Assembly: GCF_024752305.1 (NCBI RefSeq) | Contig: NZ_JANTHX010000008.1 | Coordinates: 517,341-581,340, forward strand | Length of the DNA stretch: 64,000 nt | Source: Protaetiibacter mangrovi | Lineage (GTDB): Bacteria > Actinomycetota > Actinomycetes > Actinomycetales > Microbacteriaceae | Direction of reading: 5' to 3' | Translations under genes and position numbers: made by a program | Shown: positions 50,133 to 59,685 of the stretch, one piece after another | Numbering within the stretch: the stretch's first letter is position 1 | Layout of the letters: each line of letters opens with the position of its first letter | The notes under the pieces: model-generated | Seen by the model: only the letters and a program-made list of their open reading frames with translations | Database searches by the model: none | Told to the model about the DNA's origin: nothing

Positions 50133-51067
50133 GCCTCATCGGCCGCTCGGTCACGGTCAAGGTCCCCGCGACGACGGCGAACCTCGGACCGGGTTTCGAC
50201 ACGCTCGGCATGGCCCTCGCCGTCTACGACGAGCTCGAGGTGACCGTCCGCGAGCGCCCGGGGGCCACCGTCACGGTGGTCGGCGTCGGCGAGGGCGAGG
50301 TGCCCACCGACGAGTCGAACCTCGTCGTCCGCGCGATCGCGCACACCTTCGCGGCCCTCGGCCAGGAGCTCCCGGGGCTCGAGCTGGTCGCGCACAACAC
50401 CATCCCGCACGGTCGGGGCATGGGGTCCTCCGGTGCCGCGATCGTCTCGGGCATCATGGCGGCCAAGGGGCTGCTCGAGGGCATCGTCGACCTCGACGCC
50501 GAGCGGCTGCTCGCGCTCGCCACCGAGCTCGAGGGCCACCCCGACAATGTCGCGCCCGCCCTCTTCGGCGGTCTCACCATCACGTGGGTCACCCCCGAGG
50601 GGCCGCGCTACAAGAAGCTCATCGTGCACCGCGGGGTCAGCCCGCTGGTGGCCGTGCCGCACGAGCGCACGATGTCGACCGCGCTCGCCCGCAGCCTCCA
50701 GCCCGACTCGGTGCCGCACGAGGACGCGATCTTCAACGTCTCGCGGTCGGCGCTGCTCATCGCCGCGCTCGTCCAGAGCCCCGAGCTGCTGCACGCCGCC
50801 ACCGAGGACAAGCTGCACCAGAGCTACCGGGCGAGCGCGATGCCGGAGACGGATGCGCTCATCCGCATGCTGCGCGCCGACGGTCTCGCGGCGGTCGTCT
50901 CCGGCGCCGGGCCCTCGATCCTGGTGCTCGGCTCCGACCCCGCGCAGCGCCTCCGGGCCGCCGAGCTCATCGCCCAGCACGCCGAGTCGCGGTGGGAGTG
51001 CCTGATGCTCGCCGTCGACTTCCGGGGTGCTACAGTGGTGCTGCACTCGGACGACGCCGCCGCTTAG
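50129..51067 (+). CDS. thrB: Homoserine kinase
   Basis: GHMP kinase that phosphorylates homoserine. It has 312 aa. The N-terminal substrate region is VPATTANLGPGFDTLGMAL. The ATP-binding glycine loop is HGRGMGSSGAAIVSGIM. Motif 3 is VVSGAGPSILVLG near the C-terminus. It is the last gene of the aspartate-family operon; rho follows after a 131-bp leader. Confidence 0.97.
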   Translation: MSLIGRSVTVKVPATTANLGPGFDTLGMALAVYDELEVTVRERPGATVTVVGVGEGEVPTDESNLVVRAIAHTFAALGQELPGLELVAHNTIPHGRGMGSSGAAIVSGIMAAKGLLEGIVDLDAERLLALATELEGHPDNVAPALFGGLTITWVTPEGPRYKKLIVHRGVSPLVAVPHERTMSTALARSLQPDSVPHEDAIFNVSRSALLIAALVQSPELLHAATEDKLHQSYRASAMPETDALIRMLRADGLAAVVSGAGPSILVLGSDPAQRLRAAELIAQHAESRWECLMLAVDFRGATVVLHSDDAAA

Positions 51068-51198
51068 GCCGGCGCGAGGGTGCATCTCACCGGCGCTCGC
51101 CGACCGCGGTTTCCCGCATCTTCATGCAACCCGAACCGCAGCGGGCGGCGCCTCCATCCCGGGAAGTTCTGTGCCCGGGTCGAAAGGACAACCCAGTC
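51068..51198 (+). other. rho 5' leader region
   Basis: 131 bp between thrB and rho. It contains two possible stems: GCGGTT/AACCGC (51106-51111 with 51134-51139) and CCCGGG/CCCGGG (51158-51163 with 51174-51179). AAAGGA lies near 51183, ahead of the GTG. Autogenous control of rho is known in other bacteria; no specific element can be proved here. Confidence 0.4.
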
Positions 51199-53145
51199 GT
51201 GACTGACACCACCACCCCCGCCGATGTCGTGGGGGACCGCGCCGCTCTGAGCCGTCTGCGCCTGCCCGAGCTCCAGGCTCTGGCCGCCGCACGCGGCATC
51301 AGCGGCGTGTCTTCGATGCGTAAAGGAGATCTCGTGGACACCCTCTCCGAACTTCCCGGGGCGGATGACGCCGTGACCGCACAGGTCGAGGCGCCCGCCG
51401 AGGAGCAGCCGGGCGAGCAGCCCGCCGAGGAGCAGCCCGCCGCGCAGGAGGCGACCGAGGCACCCGCCGCCGAGGCCCCCGCCGAGCAGGCGGCTCCCGA
51501 GGAGCAGCCCGCGGCCGAGGCGCCCGCACCCCGCCGCGGATCCCGCCGGGCGAGCGTTCCGTCGGCCGACGCCGCCGCGATCGCCGCAGCCCTGCCGCAG
51601 GCCGAGGAGGCCGCGCAGCCGCAGCAGCGCCGCAGCGCCGCGCAGCACGCCGCCGCCGCCGAGCTCGGTCTCGAGCTCGACAAGCTGGTCCCCGCCTCCG
51701 AGCAGCAGACCGAGGGCGAGACCGAGGGCGAGGGCCAGCAGCCCAGCCGTCGCAGCCGCAACCGCCGTGGCGGCCGCGGTGGCCAGAACGGCCAGCAGCA
51801 GAACGGCCAGAACGGCCAGCAGCCCGCCGAGGGCGAGTCCGACGGGGGCCAGAACGGCCCCGCCGCGCAGCAGCAGGACGGCGACGGACGCCGCGGTCGT
51901 GGCCGCGACCGCAACCGCAACCGCCGCAGCGGCAACGTCGACGAGCTCGAGCCCGAGATCTCCGACGACGACGTGCTCATCCCCATCGCCGGCATCCTCG
52001 ACGTGCTCGACAACTACGCCTTCGTGCGCACCACCGGCTACCTCCCCGGTCCGAGCGACGTCTACGTCTCGCTCGGCCAGGTGAAGAAGTACAACCTGCG
52101 CAAGGGCGACGCCGTGGTCGGCGCCATCCGCCAGCCGCGCGACGGCGACCAGCAGAGCGGCCGTCAGAAGTACAACGCGATCGTGAAGATCGACTCCATC
52201 AACGGCCGCACGGTCGAGGAGGCCGCCGACCGCGTCGACTTCGGCAAGCTCACCCCGATCTACCCGAACGAGCGCCTGCGCCTCGAGACGACGCCCGAGA
52301 AGCTCTCGACGCGCATCATCGACCTCATCGCGCCCATCGGCAAGGGCCAGCGCGGTCTCATCGTGGCCCCGCCGAAGGCGGGCAAGACCCTCATCCTGCA
52401 GGCCATCGCGAAGGCGATCGCGGTCAACAACCCCGAGGTCCACATCATGGTGGTGCTCGTGGACGAGCGCCCCGAAGAGGTCACCGACATGCAGCGCTCG
52501 GTGAAGGGCGAGGTCATCGCCTCGACATTCGACCGCCCCGCCGAGGACCACACGACCGTGGCGGAGCTCGCCATCGAGCGCGCCAAGCGCCTCGTGGAGC
52601 TCGGCAACGACGTCGTCGTGCTGCTCGACTCGATCACGCGCCTCGGCCGCGCCTACAACCTGGCCTCGCCGGCATCCGGGCGCATCCTCTCGGGTGGTGT
52701 CGACGCGTCGGCGCTCTACCCGCCGAAGCGCTTCTTCGGAGCGGCGCGCAACATCGAGGGCGGCGGCTCGCTGACGATCCTCGCGACCGCGCTCGTCGAG
52801 ACCGGATCCAAGATGGACGAGGTCATCTTCGAGGAGTTCAAGGGCACCGGCAACATGGAGCTGCGCCTCTCCCGCGCGCTCGCCGACAAGCGCATCTTCC
52901 CGGCGGTCGACATCTACGCCTCGAGCACCCGCCGCGAGGAGGAGCTGCTCTCGGCCGACGAGGTCAAGATCACCTGGCGCCTGCGCCGGGCGCTCGCCGG
53001 TCTCGAACTGCAGCAGCAGCTCGAGGTGGTGCTGTCGAAGCTCAAGGAGACCGGTTCCAACACCGAGTTCCTGGTGCAGATCCAGCAGTCGCTGCCGAAC
53101 GGCAACGGCGGCAACGGCAACGGCCACGCCGCGCACAAGGCCTGA
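51199..53145 (+). CDS. rho: Transcription termination factor Rho with long actinobacterial insertion
   Basis: RNA-dependent helicase that ends transcription. It has 648 aa against about 420 in E. coli. The Rho N-terminal helical domain (about 15-60) is followed by a 180-residue low-complexity insertion rich in Glu/Pro/Ala, then Gln/Asn/Gly and Arg. The RNA-binding cold-shock-like domain begins near residue 248. The ATPase has Walker A APPKAGKT, Walker [17 protein letters not shown] and the [16 protein letters not shown]-loop region. The GTG start is favoured by AAAGGA; an in-frame ATG at 51124 has no ribosome site. prfA begins 3 bp later. Confidence 0.96.
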   Translation: MTDTTTPADVVGDRAALSRLRLPELQALAAARGISGVSSMRKGDLVDTLSELPGADDAVTAQVEAPAEEQPGEQPAEEQPAAQEATEAPAAEAPAEQAAPEEQPAAEAPAPRRGSRRASVPSADAAAIAAALPQAEEAAQPQQRRSAAQHAAAAELGLELDKLVPASEQQTEGETEGEGQQPSRRSRNRRGGRGGQNGQQQNGQNGQQPAEGESDGGQNGPAAQQQDGDGRRGRGRDRNRNRRSGNVDELEPEISDDDVLIPIAGILDVLDNYAFVRTTGYLPGPSDVYVSLGQVKKYNLRKGDAVVGAIRQPRDGDQQSGRQKYNAIVKIDSINGRTVEEAADRVDFGKLTPIYPNERLRLETTPEKLSTRIIDLIAPIGKGQRGLIVAPPKAGKTLILQAIAKAIAVNNPEVHIMVVLVDERPEEVTDMQRSVKGEVIASTFDRPAEDHTTVAELAIERAKRLVELGNDVVVLLDSITRLGRAYNLASPASGRILSGGVDASALYPPKRFFGAARNIEGGGSLTILATALVETGSKMDEVIFEEFKGTGNMELRLSRALADKRIFPAVDIYASSTRREEELLSADEVKITWRLRRALAGLELQQQLEVVLSKLKETGSNTEFLVQIQQSLPNGNGGNGNGHAAHKA

Positions 53146-53148
53146 GCC

Positions 53149-54222
53149 GTGTTCGAGTCGGTCCAGTCGCTGCTGGCCGAGCACGAACAGCTCCAGCAGC
53201 AGCTCGCCGATCCCGCCATCCACGCGGATGCGGCGCGCGCGAAGAAGGTCAACCGGCGCTACGCCGAGTTGAGCCAGATCGCCGCGGCGCATGCCGCGTG
53301 GCAGCAGGCCCAGTCCGACCTCGAGGCGGCGCGCGAGCTCGCCCGTGAGGACGAGGCCTTCGCCGAGGAGGTGCCCGCTCTCGAGGAGTCGGTGCAGTCG
53401 GCGCAGGAGAAGCTTCGGCGGCTCCTGATCCCGCGCGACCCGGACGACGGGCGCGACGTGATCATGGAGATCAAGGGCGGCGAGGGCGGCGAGGAGTCGG
53501 CGCTGTTCGCGGCCGACCTGCTGCGGATGTACCTGCACTACGCCGAGTCGCGCGGGTGGAAGACGGAGCTGCTCGAGCGCACCGAGTCCGACCTCGGCGG
53601 CTACAAGGACGTGCAGGTCGCGATCAAGTCGAACGCCACCGACCCCGCCGACGGCGTGTGGGCGAGCCTCAAGTACGAGGGCGGGGTGCACCGCGTGCAG
53701 CGGGTGCCGGCGACCGAGTCGCAGGGACGCATCCACACCTCGACGACGGGCGTGCTCGTGTTCCCCGAGGTCGACGAGCCCGAGGAGATCCACATCGATC
53801 CGAACGAGCTGAAGATCGACGTCTTCCGCTCCTCGGGCCCCGGCGGCCAGTCGGTCAACACGACCGACTCGGCGGTGCGCATCACCCACCTGCCGACCGG
53901 CATCGTCGTGTCGATGCAGAACGAGAAGTCGCAGCTGCAGAACCGCGAGGCGGGCATGCGCGTGCTGCGCGCCCGGCTGCTGGCGAAGCAGCAGGAGGAG
54001 CTCGCCGCCGTCGCATCCGACGCCCGCCGCAGTCAGATCCGCTCGATGGACCGCTCGGAGCGCATCCGCACCTACAACTTCCCCGAGAACCGCATCGCCG
54101 ACCACCGCACCGGGTACAAGGCGTACAACCTCGACCAGGTGATGAACGGCTCGATCCAGCCGCTGCTCGACTCGTGCATCCAGATGGACGAGGAGGCGCG
54201 GCTCGCCGCGCTCGCCGAGTGA
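53149..54222 (+). CDS. prfA: Peptide chain release factor 1
   Basis: Ends translation at UAA/UAG. It has 357 aa. The helical domain 1 precedes the codon-recognition P-x-T region ([18 protein letters not shown]) and the catalytic GGQ at residues 232-234 ([15 protein letters not shown]). GTG start. It lies 3 bp after rho, with no rpmE between them, and 10 bp before prmC, whose product methylates the GGQ glutamine. Confidence 0.97.
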   Translation: MFESVQSLLAEHEQLQQQLADPAIHADAARAKKVNRRYAELSQIAAAHAAWQQAQSDLEAARELAREDEAFAEEVPALEESVQSAQEKLRRLLIPRDPDDGRDVIMEIKGGEGGEESALFAADLLRMYLHYAESRGWKTELLERTESDLGGYKDVQVAIKSNATDPADGVWASLKYEGGVHRVQRVPATESQGRIHTSTTGVLVFPEVDEPEEIHIDPNELKIDVFRSSGPGGQSVNTTDSAVRITHLPTGIVVSMQNEKSQLQNREAGMRVLRARLLAKQQEELAAVASDARRSQIRSMDRSERIRTYNFPENRIADHRTGYKAYNLDQVMNGSIQPLLDSCIQMDEEARLAALAE

Positions 54223-54232
54223 CCCCACGCCG

Positions 54233-55114
54233 ATGACCATGACCGACCTCGCCCCGCTGAGATCCGTCTCGGAGCTGCGCGCCCACGGCGTCCGCGTGCT
54301 CGAGCTGGCCCACGTGCCGACGCCCGAGGCGGACGCCGAGCTGCTGCTCGCGCACGTGCTGGGGCTCAGCCGCGGCCAGGTGCAGGCGAAGGCCGTCACG
54401 GGTTCGGGCGTCGATCCGGACGAGCTGCTCGCCTACCTCGAGGCCGTCGAGCGCCGCGCGGCCCGCGAGCCGCTGCAGCACATCACGGGCGTCGCGCCGT
54501 TCCGTTCGCTCGAGCTCGCCGTCGGACCCGGCGTCTTCGTGCCGCGCCCCGAGACGGAGTTCGTGGCGCAGCTCGCCATCGACGCGCTGCAGGCCGTCGC
54601 CTCGCCGGTGCCGGTGGCGGTCGACCTGGGTACCGGATCCGGTGCCCTCGCCCTCGCCCTCGCCACCGAGGTGCCGCACGCCCGCGTCGCCGCGGTCGAG
54701 AACTCGCCGCGCGCGTTCATCTGGGCGAAGGAGAACGCGCGCCGCATCGGCGCCGACAACCTGCGCCTCGTCTTCGCGGATCTCGCCGAGGCCCTGCCCG
54801 AGCTCGACGGCACGGTCGACGTGCTGGTCTCCAACCCGCCGTACATCCCCGACGACGCGATCCCGCGCGATCCGGAGGTGCGGCTCCACGATCCCGCCGT
54901 CGCGCTCTACGGAGGGCCGGACGGGCTCGACGTCGTGCGTGCGCTCTCACGACGCGCGCTCGCCCTGCTGCGCCCGGGCGGCGCGCTCGTGATCGAGCAC
55001 GGCGAGCTGCAGGGCGCCGAGCTGCGCGCCCTCCTCGAGGCCGACGGCTGGCGCGCCGCCGCGACCCACCGCGACCTCCTGGGCCGCGACCGCGCGACGA
55101 CGGCGCTGCGCTGA
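54233..55114 (+). CDS. prmC: Release-factor glutamine methyltransferase
   Basis: SAM-dependent methylase of the release-factor GGQ glutamine. It has 293 aa. The N-terminal helical domain contains LLAHVLGLSRGQV and REPLQHITGVAPFRSLEL. The SAM motif I is VAVDLGTGSGALALAL and the catalytic NPPY is at residues 201-204. It sits next to its substrate gene prfA. An alternative ATG lies two codons downstream. It is followed by a 226-bp gap with a large inverted repeat. Confidence 0.96.
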   Translation: MTMTDLAPLRSVSELRAHGVRVLELAHVPTPEADAELLLAHVLGLSRGQVQAKAVTGSGVDPDELLAYLEAVERRAAREPLQHITGVAPFRSLELAVGPGVFVPRPETEFVAQLAIDALQAVASPVPVAVDLGTGSGALALALATEVPHARVAAVENSPRAFIWAKENARRIGADNLRLVFADLAEALPELDGTVDVLVSNPPYIPDDAIPRDPEVRLHDPAVALYGGPDGLDVVRALSRRALALLRPGGALVIEHGELQGAELRALLEADGWRAAATHRDLLGRDRATTALR

Positions 55115-55188
55115 GTCCCTCGGCGCCGCGATGATCCGCGGCGCGTGCAGTGCGAAGTCCGCCTCCCCGCCTCTTCACCTCTCCCTCG

Positions 55189-55321
55189 GCATCCCGAATC
55201 AAGGACTTCGGCAACCGATCTCAAGGAGTCGAGCCGCTCAGCCGGCCGCATTCGCCACATGGGCCACGGCAGGCACACGGCGTCCTTGAGTTGGGTTGCT
55301 CGGCTCCTTGATTCGGGATGC
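55189..55321. repeat. 133-bp interrupted inverted repeat between prmC and the HAD gene
   Basis: Two 39-nt arms (55189-55227 and 55283-55321) are complementary at 31 or more positions. The outer 17 bp (GCATCCCGAATCAAGGA) are perfect, followed by a GCAACC block and a CTCAAGGA block. The two arm segments share a TCAAGGA motif. The centre is 55 nt. It lies between convergent genes, so it may be a bidirectional terminator or a small non-autonomous repeat. No target-site duplication was evident. Confidence 0.75.
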
Positions 55322-55340
55322 TGCCCGGGCCAGGGCGCGG

Positions 55341-55955
55341 CTACGCGCGCGCGGCGGCGAAGTCCTTGATCGCGGCGCGCAAGCCCTCGGCCGTGCCGTA
55401 GCGGTAGGTCGTGATGCCGAGGGATGCGGCGGACGCCACGTTCTCCGGGAGATCGTCGACGAAGAAGGTGTCGCGCGGGTCGGTCGCGTAGTGCTCCAGC
55501 ACGCGCTCGAACACGCGCGGATCGGGCTTGCGGGCGCCGTACCGGCTCGAGGTGCGCAGGTGGTCACCGAACAGCGGCGCGATCTCGGGGGCCAGCCGCG
55601 CGAGGTGCTCGTCGACGAGGGGACCGTTGTTGGTGAGCAGGCTCACCCTCCCGAGCTCGGCGGCGCGCGCGACGGCGGCGATCGCATCCGGACGGGCCGT
55701 CATCGCTGATCGCCGATTGGCGAGCCAGTCGTCCGTCGTGATCTCGACGCCGAACGCCGCACCGAAGGCCGCGCGGTACGCCTCGCCGTCCGCGAAGCCG
55801 CCCGCCTCGGCGGCCCACTCGCCCTCGTCGTGCCACCAGCGGCGGCGCAGCTCGGCGAGCTCGAGGCCGGTGAGCGCGGTCAGCCCGGCCATCCGGGCGC
55901 GCCAGTCGTAGTCGTAGAGGACGTCGTCCATGTCGAAGAGGAACAGCAGGCTCAT
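55341..55955 (-). CDS. HAD-superfamily hydrolase
   Basis: Phosphatase-like protein of 204 aa. Motif I is LFLFDMDDVLYDYDW, where the second Asp is the usual acid/base. Motif II is LLTNNG, motif III has the Lys of YGARKPDPRVFE, and motif IV is TFFVDDLPENV. It has a helical C1 cap, as in YihX-type sugar phosphatases. The substrate is unknown. The ATG at 55955 is chosen; one at 55964 is also possible, and both have GGAGG-like sequence too close for certainty. It interrupts the conserved prmC-tsaC neighbourhood on the opposite strand. Confidence 0.88.
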   Translation of the reverse strand: MSLLFLFDMDDVLYDYDWRARMAGLTALTGLELAELRRRWWHDEGEWAAEAGGFADGEAYRAAFGAAFGVEITTDDWLANRRSAMTARPDAIAAVARAAELGRVSLLTNNGPLVDEHLARLAPEIAPLFGDHLRTSSRYGARKPDPRVFERVLEHYATDPRDTFFVDDLPENVASAASLGITTYRYGTAEGLRAAIKDFAAARA

Positions 55956-56054
55956 CACCTCCATCCTCGCCGACGCCCGGAACCCTCGGCGACCGCCGAG
56001 ACGAGCGAGAACCCGATCGGCGGCCCCGGCGCGCACTCCTAGGATGGAGGGGCC

Positions 56055-56732
56055 ATGGCGATCTACGACACGGGCGTCCCCGACCAGCTGATGACCGGGA
56101 TGCGCCTCGCCCGCGGCGCCATCGGGCGCGGCGAACTCGTCGTCATCCCCACCGACACGGTGTACGGGGTCGCCGCCGACGCCTTCTCGCCGGCAGCCGT
56201 GCAGCGCCTGCTCGACGCGAAGGGACGCGACCGCACGGCCCCGCCGCCCGTGCTCGTCCCGGGTGTCGAGACCCTCGACGCGCTGGCCGACCCGATCCCG
56301 GATGAAGTGCGCGCCCTGGTCGCCGAGTTCTGGCCCGGCGGGCTCACCGTGATCCTGCGCGCGCGGGCGATGCTCGACTGGGACCTCGGCGAGACCCGGG
56401 GCACGGTCGCGCTGCGGATGCCGTCGGACCCGATCGCCCTCGAGCTGCTGGCCGAGACCGGCCCGCTCGCGGTGTCGAGTGCCAACCGCACCGGCGAGCC
56501 CGCCGCGCTCTCCGCAGCCGAGGCCGAGGCGATGCTCGGAGACAGCGTCGCCGTCTACCTCGAGGCGGGCGCCGCGGGGGAGGGCTACCCCGACGCGGCC
56601 GCCCACACGGGGTCCACGATCGTCGACGCCACCAACCTCGAGCACCCGGACGGCAGGCTGCGCATCGTCCGCCACGGCGTCATCCCCGACGCCGAGATCG
56701 TGCGCGTCGTCGGAGCCGATCGATGCGACTGA
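56055..56732 (+). CDS. tsaC: L-threonylcarbamoyladenylate synthase (Sua5/YrdC/TsaC family)
   Basis: Makes threonylcarbamoyl-AMP for the t6A37 tRNA modification. It has 225 aa: the YrdC domain without a separate Sua5 domain. Key segments are IPTDTVYGVAADAF, the basic KGRDRTAPPPVLV nucleotide loop, FWPGGLTVIL and SSANRTGEPAAL. A TAGGAT hexamer and GGAGG precede the ATG. It overlaps the WecA-like gene by 10 bp. Confidence 0.93.
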   Translation: MAIYDTGVPDQLMTGMRLARGAIGRGELVVIPTDTVYGVAADAFSPAAVQRLLDAKGRDRTAPPPVLVPGVETLDALADPIPDEVRALVAEFWPGGLTVILRARAMLDWDLGETRGTVALRMPSDPIALELLAETGPLAVSSANRTGEPAALSAAEAEAMLGDSVAVYLEAGAAGEGYPDAAAHTGSTIVDATNLEHPDGRLRIVRHGVIPDAEIVRVVGADRCD

Positions 56733-58030
56733 TCTTCTACATCGTCACCGCGGGGATCGCCGCGATCGTCTCGTTCGGTCTGTCGATGGTGATCTGGAAG
56801 CTGTCGACACGCTTCCGGCTCTACCCGAAGATCCGCGAGCGCGACGTGCACACCCGCCCGACCCCGCGGCTCGGCGGAGTCGCGATGTTCCTCGGCGTCG
56901 TGGCCGCCTTCGCGGTCGGATCGCTGTTCCCCTCGCTCGCGATCATCTACTCGCAGCCCGCCCACGTCTGGGGCCTGCTCGGCTCGGCCGTCATGATCGT
57001 GCTCATCGGCGTCGCCGACGACATCTGGGACCTCGACTGGCTCACCAAGCTCACCGGCCAGCTGCTCGCCGCCGCCCTGCTGGCCTGGTCGGGCATCCAG
57101 TTCCTCTCGTTCCCGCTGCCGAAGCTGTTCGGCGCGGCCGACTCGTCGTCGTCGGTCATCGTCACCCTCGCCCCGTGGCAGTCGCTCGTGATCACGGTGA
57201 TCGTGATCGTGCTCGTGATGAACGCCATCAACTTCATCGACGGTCTCGACGGCCTGGTGTCGGGTGTCGCGATCATCGCCAACGGCGTGTTCTCGGTGTA
57301 CGTGTTCTTCGTGTCGTCGGGTCCGACCGGGCAGAGCGACTACTTCAACCTCGCGCAGCTCATCTCGGCCGTGCTCATCGGCGCCTGCGTCGGCTTCCTG
57401 CCGCTCAACTGGCACCCGGCTCGTCTCTTCATGGGCGACGCCGGCGCGCTGCTGGTCGGCCTCATGATGGCGGCGTCCACGATCGCTGTCACCGGCCAGA
57501 TCGACCCGGATCGCATCGAGGAGACGGTCGGAAGCGCCCGGCAGCTGTTCCCGGCGCTCATCCCGCTGCTCCTGCCGTTCGCGATCCTCGTGGTGCCGCT
57601 GCTCGACTTCAGCCTCGCGGTGATCCGTCGCCTCCGCGCCGGAAAGTCGCCGTTCAGCGCCGACCGCAAGCACCTGCACCACCGACTGCTCGACATGGGG
57701 CACTCGCACCTGCACGCGGTGCTCATCCTGTACGCGTGGACCGCTGCGGCATCGATCGGCATGCTGCTGTTCCTGTTCATCGACACCTGGTGGGCGGCGC
57801 TCGCGACGGTGCTCGGGCTCGTCGCGTGCGCGATCGTCACGCTCGCGCCGCTCAGCCGGCGCAAGGCGGTCGAGGCCGCCGTGCAGAGCGCGGATGCCGC
57901 GACCGCGGCGGATGCGCAGCTCGCGCGCTTCGATCCGCTCGACGCGGCGGCGAACCTGGACATCGAGCCGAGCGACGCCGCCGCGCGGGAGGCTCTGCGC
58001 CGGCTGCAGGAGAAGGAGTCATCCGCATGA
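56723..58030 (+). CDS. wecA: Undecaprenyl-phosphate N-acetylhexosamine-1-phosphate transferase (WecA/Rfe-like)
   Basis: Polytopic glycosyltransferase-4 family enzyme of 435 aa with about 11 TM helices. It transfers a sugar-1-phosphate from a UDP-sugar to undecaprenyl/decaprenyl phosphate for cell-wall glycan synthesis. Motifs are HTRPTPRLGGVAM, the Mg-binding GVADDIWDLDW, NAINFIDGLDGLVSGV and the C-terminal KHLHHRLLDMGHSH. A 70-residue hydrophilic tail follows the last helix. It is coupled with tsaC (10-bp overlap) and the AtpI-like gene (4-bp overlap). Confidence 0.92.
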   Translation: MRLIFYIVTAGIAAIVSFGLSMVIWKLSTRFRLYPKIRERDVHTRPTPRLGGVAMFLGVVAAFAVGSLFPSLAIIYSQPAHVWGLLGSAVMIVLIGVADDIWDLDWLTKLTGQLLAAALLAWSGIQFLSFPLPKLFGAADSSSSVIVTLAPWQSLVITVIVIVLVMNAINFIDGLDGLVSGVAIIANGVFSVYVFFVSSGPTGQSDYFNLAQLISAVLIGACVGFLPLNWHPARLFMGDAGALLVGLMMAASTIAVTGQIDPDRIEETVGSARQLFPALIPLLLPFAILVVPLLDFSLAVIRRLRAGKSPFSADRKHLHHRLLDMGHSHLHAVLILYAWTAAASIGMLLFLFIDTWWAALATVLGLVACAIVTLAPLSRRKAVEAAVQSADAATAADAQLARFDPLDAAANLDIEPSDAAAREALRRLQEKESSA

Positions 58031-58506
58031 CCGCCGTCAACCGCGTCCTCACGCGCGCGCTCATCTGGGGTGCGATCGTCGCCGCGGTGCTCGCCGTTCT
58101 CGGCGGCGGCATCGGCGCGCTCGTGGCGGGCACGCCGGGGCTCGTCGGGGGAGTGCTCGGGGCCTCGCTCGCCTTCGTCTTCGGCGCGACGACCTCCGCG
58201 AGCATCCTCATCGCATCCCGGGTCGCCGGGGGCGACATGCTCAACCCGGCGTACTTCGGGATCGTGCTCGGCACCTGGTTCCTCAAGCTCGTGCTGTTCT
58301 TCGTGCTCTCGCTCGTCCTGCGGGGTCAGGACTGGCTGGATCCGGCCGTCTTCGCGATCGTCGCGATCGTCGCGGTGCTCGCCTCGCTGGTCGTCGACGT
58401 GGTCGCGATGGTGCGCACCCGCGTGCCCTACGTCGACGTCGAATTGCCCGCCGAGAACAGGGACCAAGGGCCCGATCAGCCCGGCGGGGGGCCCCGGAAT
58501 GTCTGA
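58027..58506 (+). CDS. AtpI-like four-helix membrane protein
   Basis: Protein of 159 aa with four TM helices and a hydrophilic tail. It occupies the position of atpI, directly before atpB, as in mycobacterial atp loci. AtpI-type proteins help c-ring assembly or Mg uptake in other bacteria; this actinobacterial group is only weakly similar. Its ATG overlaps the wecA stop (ATGA). Confidence 0.8.
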   Translation: MTAVNRVLTRALIWGAIVAAVLAVLGGGIGALVAGTPGLVGGVLGASLAFVFGATTSASILIASRVAGGDMLNPAYFGIVLGTWFLKLVLFFVLSLVLRGQDWLDPAVFAIVAIVAVLASLVVDVVAMVRTRVPYVDVELPAENRDQGPDQPGGGPRNV

Positions 58507-58569
58507 TAGTGTGAGTGTCACATCCCCTTCGATCGCCGCGTTTCGCACGCCCCGATTCTGGAGAGCATT

Positions 58570-59397
58570 CTGTCTCTGCTAGCCACCCTCATCCCGTTCG
58601 TCGCCGCCGACGGAACGGGCGACGGCGATTTCCACGGTCCTTCGATCGATGAGTTCTTCCCCGACGCCATCCTCTTCGCCGGCACGCCGTTCGAGCTCAA
58701 CCGCGTCCTCCTGATCCGCCTGCTCGCGGTGACGGTGGTCGTGCTGCTGCTGTGGCTCGGTTCGCGCAGCATGAAGCTCGTCCCGGGCCGCGGCCAGGCC
58801 GCCTTCGAGTTCGTGGTCGACTTCGTGCGCAAGGGCATCGTCATCGACACCCTCGGCGAGAAGGACGGCAAGCGGTTCATGCCGCTGCTGTTCACGATCT
58901 TCTTCCTGCTGCTCGGCCTGAACCTCACGAGCACCATCCCCGGGCTCCAGATCCCGAGCACGGGCCTCATCGGCCAGGCGCTCCTGATGGCGATCATCGC
59001 GTACGTCACCTTCATCTACGCGGGCGTCAAGAAGTTCGGCGTCGGGCACTTCCTGAAGAACTCGCTCTGGCTCCCGGGCGTGCCGACCGGTGTCAAGCCG
59101 ATCGTGGCCGTGCTCGAGTTCCTCTCGACCTTCATCGTGCGCCCGATCACGCTGACCCTCCGACTCACGATGAACATGGTCGCGGGCCACATGCTGCTCG
59201 TGCTCTGCTTCTCCGCGACGGGCTTCTTCTTCGCGATCCTCGTCGGCGGTCAGGCGATCGGCCTCATCGGCTTCGGCACGCTCACCCTGGGTGTCGCGTT
59301 CACCGTCCTCGAGATCTTCGTGGCGGCCCTGCAGGCCTACATCTTCACCATCCTCACCGCCATCTACATCCAGTTGGCTCTGGCCGAGAGCCACTGA
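58570..59397 (+). CDS. atpB: F1Fo ATP synthase subunit a (probable CTG start)
   Basis: Proton-channel subunit, 275 aa from the proposed start. The first standard start in frame is a GTG at 58729. However, the 53 preceding codons are clearly part of the protein (ATLIPFVAADGTGDGDFHGPS and FFPDAILFAGTPFELNRV). The frame is closed by TGA-TAG at 58504-58509 and holds no ATG, GTG or TTG before 58729. CTG at 58570 has GGAG 6 nt upstream, so I place the start there; ATT at 58567 is the alternative. The essential arginine helix is visible in FIVRPITLTLRLTMNMVAGH. Confidence 0.88.
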   Translation: MSLLATLIPFVAADGTGDGDFHGPSIDEFFPDAILFAGTPFELNRVLLIRLLAVTVVVLLLWLGSRSMKLVPGRGQAAFEFVVDFVRKGIVIDTLGEKDGKRFMPLLFTIFFLLLGLNLTSTIPGLQIPSTGLIGQALLMAIIAYVTFIYAGVKKFGVGHFLKNSLWLPGVPTGVKPIVAVLEFLSTFIVRPITLTLRLTMNMVAGHMLLVLCFSATGFFFAILVGGQAIGLIGFGTLTLGVAFTVLEIFVAALQAYIFTILTAIYIQLALAESH

Positions 59398-59658
<261 letters not shown>

Positions 59659-59685
59659 GTCATCCCCTCGTTCGAAGGAGTCTGA

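Noticed and set aside
51031-51036. TACAGT near the thrB 3' end as the rho promoter
   Set aside because: The hexamer is acceptable, but no -35 match is seen at 16-18 bp. One hexamer alone is weak evidence in coding DNA, so it is not listed as a feature.
51124-51198. Rho starting at the in-frame ATG 51124 (25 extra residues)
   Set aside because: That ATG has no ribosome site, whereas AAAGGA is well spaced from the GTG at 51199. The extra residues fit no known Rho N-terminus.
55189-55321. CRISPR-like array in the prmC downstream gap
   Set aside because: The repeats are inverted arms of one structure, not regularly spaced direct repeats with variable spacers, and there are no cas genes.
58511-58582. 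GTG at 58511 as the start of atpB
   Set aside because: It is in a different frame and runs into TAG at 58580. The subunit-a frame has no stop between 58510 and 58729, so the true start must lie in that frame.
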